From positions 1 through 64,000 of the forward strand of contig BQMF02000177.1 in NCBI GenBank assembly GCA_027922465.2: a stretch of 64,000 bases of DNA. Reading direction: 5' to 3'. The translations under genes were made by a program, and so were the position numbers. The notes beneath the pieces are model-generated. The model saw nothing but the letters and a program-made list of their open reading frames with translations, did not search any database and was not told where the DNA came from. Origin of the DNA: Turritopsis dohrnii (Eukaryota > Cnidaria > Hydrozoa > Anthoathecata > Oceaniidae). The first letter of the stretch is position 1. Each line of letters opens with the position of its first letter. Positions 57,169 to 64,000 of the stretch are shown piece after piece.

Positions 57169-60143
57169 GAACAAATTGACTTTAGGCAATTCATTAAAAG
57201 AACAGAGATTTTGTGCAACATCTAATGCTATGGAATGATTCAATTTTTTTTTGTTCGTAAATACTTTGTAATTCCCATTTTTGTATATCTCACACCTATA
57301 CTACTGAAATCCCATTTTGGTAACAGAGAATGAAATTCATAAATTCCTCAATCAAATTACACACATTCCAAAGATGTAAATTTGAAAAAACAGCTTTGAA
57401 ATTTCCGTTTCTAACAGCAAGGTTTCGATAAAGAGGCCTTGATCAAAAATTTGCAGTTTGTGATCGAGCTAAGCAATAATTGGTGATTTTAACAGCGCAT
57501 TAACAGCAGCATCATCCTCTCGGGAGCAAGTGTTTTGAAACTGGCAAATCCGCCTCTTTTTATCGACCCATAAGAAAAGAAAAGTTCTTACAAAGCAGGG
57601 TAGTAAAAAATAACTGAAATTAAATATCAAATTTCCTAAAAAAAATGAGTAGTAGAAACAAAGAGTGCGAGAAGCGGGAGTTAAATTGAGGGTTGAAATC
57701 TTATGAAGCACATACAGGAGAAGTATGAAATCTTAACAGTGCAATAGTCTTCTCATTTCACCTTTATTAGCTATCGTTTGATCTTTTTATTGATACCTAA
57801 TTTTAGCCTAACAATATTTTCTCATTTCTAGTTATGAATTTTTGTTGTCTTTTTTGATCGATATAACAGGTAACTCATTAATAATCTGAAAAGCCTCGAT
57901 TTCTTATGTTTAAGGTTGTTACTTCACAGGCAGAACTGTGTAAACACTGTTTTTGCTTTCAAGATTTTAACGTCTTCCAAAGAGTAAGTGACCGGAAGTT
58001 AATATGGCATCGATAGGATTTTTGTATGTAAACATCAGTGTTCTGTTGTTTAAAATTGCTTCTATACGATTAGGGATAGTTTGTTCGTTTGTAGGTTATT
58101 CTACTTTTATTGTACATTTTCTTCAGGCAATGTTTCAAGAATCATATGATTCTTTCATAAACCCCTCCTCACCAAGGGGTGGCAGAAGGGTTAAAACCCC
58201 AATTGAATTTCTTTGAAGCAATGAATTATTGTGTGTCTTCTGATGAGAAATAATTTGTGTTGTCACTTCGTATGGTGGTTGAAACACCTCATCTACTGAA
58301 AAAACGTGACAGATTTAAACCCTGACGTTGTACAGGAATGAACTAATACCAAGCATGTGTAACAGTGGAAAGGCGAATTTCTTGCTTTTCCAATTTGTGT
58401 TTCAGATTAGAAATAAAGTGTAAAACATATGCTGTCACTCTTAATAGTTCTGTAAGACTACTGTATCGAGCTATATTAATGACATCCAAGTTGAAGGGAT
58501 TGATCTTCTTGGTTGTTGGTTCTTTTTGACTGGTTAGCAACATGATATGTGCACGATGTTATAAATTAACAACATGTAAGTTGTTGAAAGGAACATCAAG
58601 CTGCAAGATTGCCGATGGCTCGTAAAACCAAAGGTCATTTTATACAGAATGTGAAAGGTATAAAATGAACCCTTGGTTTTGGCATGCAATTCTGTCTTTA
58701 GTAGTAACTTTGTTCTCTTTGATAATGGGTAGATGAGGTAAACAATGTCCTTAGTTGCAGGAATTCATATACAGTTTTGATGACTCCACTTTTTAGTTGA
58801 TCCTTTAAAATACCATTTTAAGTATTAAAGAGTTTGGCTTTTTCGCCAATTTTGTTTTTAGTTGTTATAACTGTTGAATTCACGGAAAGTAAGTATACGG
58901 GAGAGCGTTGTGATCCCAGTTTGAATCAGCTAAATTGAAGTGAAAACAAACGGACATATCCATGTGTATTTTTTGACGTTCTTGACAAACTTCGGAGGCT
59001 ACTTGCACTCCATGATCATGTCTAACAATATGATACACCTACTGTGGTTTAAATATTTACATTATTCATAAACAAATTTACACAAGAATAGTTTTTATGA
59101 AAATAAAACAGAATCATAATGCTAAAATAACTTTAACGGCTTTGATTGGACAGTTAAGTACTGTAAATAGCCGCCGAAAGCTTGGCAAGAAATTCAAGAA
59201 ATATACATTGACATGTCGAACCTCAATTAAAAAAAATCCTTTACATGAACCGTAGTTAAATTTAGTCTTTTCAAATATTCGAAATTTTCTGTTGCATAAT
59301 TAATGAATTGGCCATTTAACAAATATCTGACAAACATCTTTTACATAACATTTTGCTCTCAAATCCGTTTGGTTTTTACATTGAAAGTTCATTTCAACAA
59401 TATCGAGAATTTCAGTATTAATTTGAGAGCGAAAACAGAAACCTCGGCCGTGTTTATAGTTTTAAAATTTTCGTAACCCAGAGTAGTGTGGGAAGACAGA
59501 GAACCGCTGTCAAATGAAACTCTGAATATTGAAGACTATCATTGTAGACTGTGATCTGAGCTGTTTGTAGCAAAATAGGTTTTGAACGTGCGTTCACCAG
59601 ACAACTATGGCTACTGTTAGGTTGGTTAGATTTATCATGAAATTATGTATCACTAGTTGATTTTTCACATAATGCTGAATGGTGTCGTTGCGAACATTTA
59701 TAGCATTTTATTGAACTTGTTCTAATACTTGCCACACTTGCAATAACTTTAATGTTATTTGTAATAACTTTTGCCGACTTTGTATTAACGTTAACCTGCT
59801 ACACTTTGTAATAATTTCATTTTCTAGATTCCTATACTTCAAAAATTTAAAAATAAAAGAAATCCAAGTGTAATCAAACCGTTCCCATGGCGTGTTTTCA
59901 CTTTTGAAAAAAATGGGGAAAGTGGGATTCAAAAATGGAGAAGCTCTCAGTCAAAAATCTTCAGAAAATTTTCAGAACCTTGATTTTTCTAATTAAGTAA
60001 AAATGTTTTATGTGAAAAATGGTTGACATCATTTGCGAACAATCTCTTAAGCTTGGTTTCCAATAAAGAAATTTTATCGCGCGATTGTCGCACTACAGTC
60101 GTACTACAGTCTCACGAGGCAATGGAAACAAAATGGAATAAAA
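57169..60143. other. AT-rich intergenic DNA
   Basis: No recognisable gene. Frames at 58004-58216, 58343-58543 and 59708-59932 are short, hydrophobic or repeat-derived. A weak repeat of GTAATAACTTT-like words lies at 59740-59815. Confidence 0.4.
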
Positions 60144-60440
60144 TTTAGGTCCAAATGATGCGTCACCCCATCACCCGTATCGCTCACCCCAAAAAAACGT
60201 CAGTTATCCCTATTGGTTCTTGAGATATTTCCCCAAAAACATCGCGTTCGATTTGGGATGCAATGCAATGATTGCCCATGATCATAAAAAACTGACGTCA
60301 AATGATGCCACGTGCTTTTGGAATGATCGTGAAAAAAGTGTCTCTCGCCTCTACGTGGTTTTACGTGCTCATAAGAGGACGATGACCGTAAAAATTAAAC
60401 AAATATATCACTCTCTAAAATAAAAGTGTGACACACGATC
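60144..60440 (-). mobile_element. Truncated Helitron family A copy, reversed
   Basis: Reverse complement of the 5' two-thirds of the element at 19356-19911: it shares GTGTGTCACACTTTTATTTTA, the GAACGCGACGTTTTTGGGGA-type centre and the CCCATCACCCGTATCG block. It lacks both termini. Its end abuts the dispersed repeat at 60443. Confidence 0.75.
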
Positions 60441-60442
60441 GC

Positions 60443-60632
60443 GTCATATATTTTGGCAACATTAAAAAATGAAAGGCAACCTGGCATGTTTGTTTTTGCC
60501 AATTTAGAAGGAAAAAAATTGAAAAAATTTCGACCCCTTTAATACAAGTCAGTTTGTACAAAACAAAACTGATTTTGAAGTGCAGCTTTCTGAAATCTTA
60601 AAGTTTACAAATGATGCTTTTTACTTCCACTT
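60443..60632 (+). repeat. Dispersed direct repeat, copy 2
   Basis: Same sequence as 56957-57168 without the 24-base insert. It directly follows the Helitron A fragment, so the two may have been carried or broken together. Confidence 0.85.
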
Positions 60633-61822
60633 TTAACAACGTTGCACAAAGAGACAGCTAACAAGTTAACAACAAACTCTTGTCCAATTTGAAGTAATAT
60701 TTTAAATTTTTTGCCAATCATTTGTAAACAAACCATGCGACATCGTGCAATAATTTTTTGTTATTGGAAACCAAGCTTTATCAAGCGTACGGTTCTGTAG
60801 AAAAAAGTCAAATATATGGAAATAACTCATGAAAAGTGAAATCCCCTTAAACTCTCGCCAACAATTAGCTTTACTATTCTTTAAATTTTCTCTTTCAATA
60901 AATTTTCTAAATTATCTACCACCATACAGTTTCTCTCTGCTACAAGAGCCACATAAATTCCATTTGTAATGCTGGATTTTAAACTCTTCAGCTAAACCTG
61001 AATGGTTTCCAAAAATACGCAAAAAATAATGGATATTTGCGATTATCAAATCATTATTTTCCTCTTTAGTAGCTCTATATGCGCATGAAAGATGGGTTCT
61101 TCCTTTTATCGTTCACAATTCGGCAATATGTTCTGATATGTTTCACAAATTTCACCGAGTGAATCCAGATTGTTTAATAGCAGTCATGAGAATCTTCTCC
61201 AAAATTACAATTGGAAGATTTAAAATGTTATTGTGTTCAAAATTATCTTCCACACCTTCAAGTGTGGACTGATTATGAGTTAAGGATAGTCTCTAACCAT
61301 GTTCGGTTTTTATTACGGTTTTTATCTCAGAAACTTTCATTTTTCCCCTATAAGACTTTAGATTTTCTGAAAGCTAAACAAATTCTCTACCTATCTACCT
61401 ATCTATCACATTAATTTTAATAAAAAACTGCAAATTCGAATTTGACTTTTCTTGAGCTATTCGAGGTAAAAGTCCCTTCAGCCTCATCTGTTTCTTGTGA
61501 AACGTGATCCTCATTATATCACTAATAATCACTAAGGTTTTTTTTATATTTTTTGACCAAATGGGTTGGAGACTATCCTTAAGGGATCATCGAGTTCAAT
61601 CTACACATTTTGAACGTCATCAAGTGCAGAGTTGCATACTGCTTCATCTTAATCCGATTCTACATGAATTCATTAACAGTATTTAGGATAAGGTAACGAT
61701 TACCTTGTTCTTTAGACAAATGCCTTAATGTTATGAGCCCATTAGTCTTCAGTTCTTAATATACTTAATATACTCTAATATACTCTACCAAGTGTTGACA
61801 ACAACCTTATTTCAACATTATA
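60633..61822. other. Intergenic DNA
   Basis: No recognisable gene on either strand. The 67-codon frame at 61211-61414 has no domain. Confidence 0.4.
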
Positions 61823-62110
61823 TTAATTTGAAGCACCTCTTAATTCATCGCCAAAAGTTCCATCGACATCAATCTTTTCTATATCGCAAGGCTCTGTAAC
61901 AAAACAGTGATAACATATTTCATCATTGTTGCTTCTCCGTAAATAATCAGTAATTTCTTTACGCAATGTTTCAAGTGATTTGTAAATCTCAAATGACCTA
62001 AGTGCATAGGCAATTGCACTAAATTGGCAACTTCCATCTGATTTAGGGTCTAATTCAATAGAGTGCCTCAATTCGCAAAATATCAAATCTTCTGGAGAAA
62101 GTAGTATCAG
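61823..62110 (-). pseudogene. OTU-type cysteine protease fragment
   Basis: A minus-strand frame reads LDPKSDGSCQFSAIAYAL, the OTU active-site block with Asp-Gly and Cys present (DGSCQF for DGNCLF), then LETLRKEITDYLRRSNND and DGTFGDELRGASN, the second OTU block. It stops there, before the catalytic His block. The upstream edge has an acceptor-like CTCCAG at about 62095, so it may be one exon or a transposon-borne fragment. Many animal mobile elements carry OTU domains. It differs from the OTU-like exon at 37870 in keeping its Cys. Confidence 0.6.
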
Positions 62111-62500
62111 CTATTTTTCTCTTTAATCCTTAAGCCATTTTTATCATTACTTGCAACCTTATGAGTTTTCCCTTTTTGGGATTTTCTCCACAGAAAACGA
62201 AAAACACTGGTTTGGATGTTACTGATTGAAACGTTATGATGTACTGCACACTTAAAAACTAGCGAGAATTCACACCACAAATCTGGTTTCTCATTTCGGT
62301 AGTTTCATATCAAGACATATTAAAACTTATTAAAATCAAAAACATTATAAACATAAATATAACATATTAAAACACGTCATAAAGTATTCGACAATATTTT
62401 CAATGTACTTAACCATTCAATAGGGATAAGATGTTCTGACGCAATTTGTAATAGAATCAACGCAATTTGTAATACTCAATTCTACCTAAATTAGTAAGGA
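62111..62500. other. Intergenic DNA
   Basis: Nothing recognised. It ends at the reverse-oriented Helitron array. Confidence 0.35.
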
Positions 62501-63400
62501 CTAGCCGCCAAGGCGGCGTCGCTCGCCGCCCATGTGCACCTGCTCTGTGTGTCACCCCGGAGACCCCCATAAACCTCATATTTCCTGAAAAACGGCTCGT
62601 ACAACTTGTGTTCAGCCAGAGGCAGATTCGAAATCAAATATCAAATATCAGTTTAAACAATGGTTCCAAAAAACCCCAAATTTCATGATGTGTTACTTAT
62701 TTATTTTTTAAAACAATCGCTGATCAGTACAACAATACACTCAAAACGTATTAACTTTTGTTTTAAAAAAGTTACGCCCTCTAACATGGGTGCTATCAAA
62801 CGTAAGGGGGAAATGGTTTCTCTTCTTAAAAAGATCACACGGGAGGAGAGAAAAAAAGGCACGTGCTAAATGAATAAAGTGAATAAAAAAAACGTTCGAT
62901 CTGATATAACATAAAAAGATTAAAAGAAATCGATTAAAACAAATTAAGACAACTATTATGACAAAAGCAAAAAAAAAATATTTTGTTTTATGATACTCTT
63001 TTTTTACCTATAGGTTTTTAAACATTTTGATTGCTCGAAAAAAAGTTCACCCGTCTCAGACAGTCAGGCAAGGATACGTTTGGATACACTGGCAAACCGA
63101 ACATGCTACCACGTTCTGCCACGGCTGCTTTTTGTCCAAAATGTTTTATCAATTAGTTTCTTTTGTATTTAGTTTTCAAAGCCAAGTCAACGTGGAATAT
63201 AAAACTAACAAAATAATAAAAACGAAACGTTATTCCTATTAGTTCATCAGCCAAAAAAAGTCACGTTCGATTGGGGTTGCAATGTATTTGCTTCGAACTC
63301 ACGTCGCACACAAAAAAAGAAATAATTTCGCACACAACTCAAGCTACCATTTTGCGTGACTTACAAACAAACAGACAGACAGACAGAGAATCGGCTATTA
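62501..63400 (-). mobile_element. Non-autonomous Helitron, family B, reversed array copy 4
   Basis: On the minus strand its 3' end (hairpin GGCGGCG/CGCCGCC, CTAG at 62504-62501) is followed by T. Its 5' end is shortened: it starts TTAATAGCCGATTCTCTG and lacks the first bases TCTATATA. Relative to copies 1-3 it has a (CAGA)n run. The same small antisense frame is present (63027-63242). Confidence 0.85.
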
Positions 63401-63401
63401 A

Positions 63402-64000
63402 CTAGCCGCCAAGGCGGCGTCGCTCGCCGCCGATGTTCACATGCTCTGTATCACTGTATCAATAAACGTCAAATTTCCTTATAAACGGCTCGTACAACTT
63501 GTGTTCAACCAGAAGCATATTCGAAGTCACAACCTCTGATAAAACCAATCTTTTATCAGTGTAACAATACACTCAAAATGTAGAGAGAGAAAACTTCAAC
63601 TTTTTATTAGCTTTTGTTTTAAAAAAGTTACGCACTTTAACATGGGTGCTATCAAACGTAAGGGGGAAATAGTTTCTCTTCTTAAAAACATCACGACGGA
63701 GGAGAGAAAAAAGGCACGTGCTAAATGAATAAATAGAATAAAAAACGTTCGATCAGAACGCTTAACAATTAAAAGAAGAAATTAATTTGTTAAAAGAAAA
63801 TTTGTTAAAAAAAAACACATTTTGTTTTGATATAATACTCTTTTTTTACCTATCGGTTTTTAAACATTTTGATTGCTCAAAAAAAAAACTCACCCGTCTC
63901 AGACAGTCAGGCAAGAGATAGTGGCAAATCGCACATGCTGCCACGTTCTGCCACTGCTGCTTTTTGTCCAAAATGTTTAATCAGTTAGATTCTTTGTATT
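63402..64000 (-). mobile_element. Non-autonomous Helitron, family B, reversed array copy 5 (runs off window)
   Basis: Its CTAG 3' end at 63402-63405 lies one T away from the shortened 5' end of copy 4, again head to tail. The 5' end is beyond the window. Confidence 0.85.

Noticed and set aside
58004..58216. 70-codon ATG frame with hydrophobic segments
   Set aside because: Too short and unsupported; no family likeness.
1..64000. CRISPR arrays, bacterial operons, tRNA or rRNA genes
   Set aside because: No regularly spaced repeats of CRISPR type and no tRNA or rRNA signature noticed. The spliced genes and transposons are eukaryotic. Absence of tRNA was judged by eye only.

Overview
The window is AT-rich eukaryotic DNA, almost certainly from an early-branching animal; a cnidarian, perhaps a hydrozoan, fits best. 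Reasons: genes with small GT-AG introns (79, 81 and 105 bp in the clearest gene), lineage-expanded class A GPCRs, Death-domain and ankyrin proteins, and many decayed repeat ORFs of kinds I associate with cnidarian genomes. Species cannot be fixed by reading alone.

Layout. 0.5-1.7 kb: decayed repetitive ORF. 3.4-4.0 kb: MITE. 4.8-6.7 kb (-): intact single-exon carnitine acyltransferase-like gene whose catalytic His appears lost. 7.3-9.1 kb: coding relics. 11.7-12.4 kb: diverged satellite. 16.5 kb: THAP relic. 18.2-18.8 kb: relic of a virus-like packaging ATPase. 19.4-23.9 kb: one short non-autonomous Helitron of one family, then three head-to-tail copies of another. 24.3-25.2 kb (-) and 32.2-33.1 kb (+): two paralogous single-exon 7TM receptors. 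Between them, 28.3-31.1 kb: a complete pogo/Tigger-type transposon with TIRs and TA duplications, a decayed transposase and, divergently, a largely open HIRAN-domain gene. 35.9-42.7 kb (+): a multi-exon gene that joins to Death domain - OTU-like pseudoprotease - possible nuclease-like region - SF1 helicase - ankyrin repeats. 43.9-44.7 kb: another decayed repeat ORF. 47.5-52.8 kb (-): a degraded autonomous Helitron (HUH Rep, PIF1 helicase, endonuclease). 53.4-56.0 kb: hAT-like non-autonomous element with a nested MITE. 57-60.6 kb: dispersed repeats. 61.8-62.1 kb (-): OTU relic. 62.5-64 kb: second Helitron array in reverse orientation.

Four loci look alive: the carnitine acyltransferase-like gene, the two receptors and the Death/helicase/ankyrin gene. 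The rest is mainly transposon-derived. The most novel items are the Death-OTU-SF1-ankyrin gene, which reads like an intracellular nucleic-acid or danger sensor, and the Tigger element carrying a HIRAN passenger. Splice joins, alignments and family calls were made by eye.
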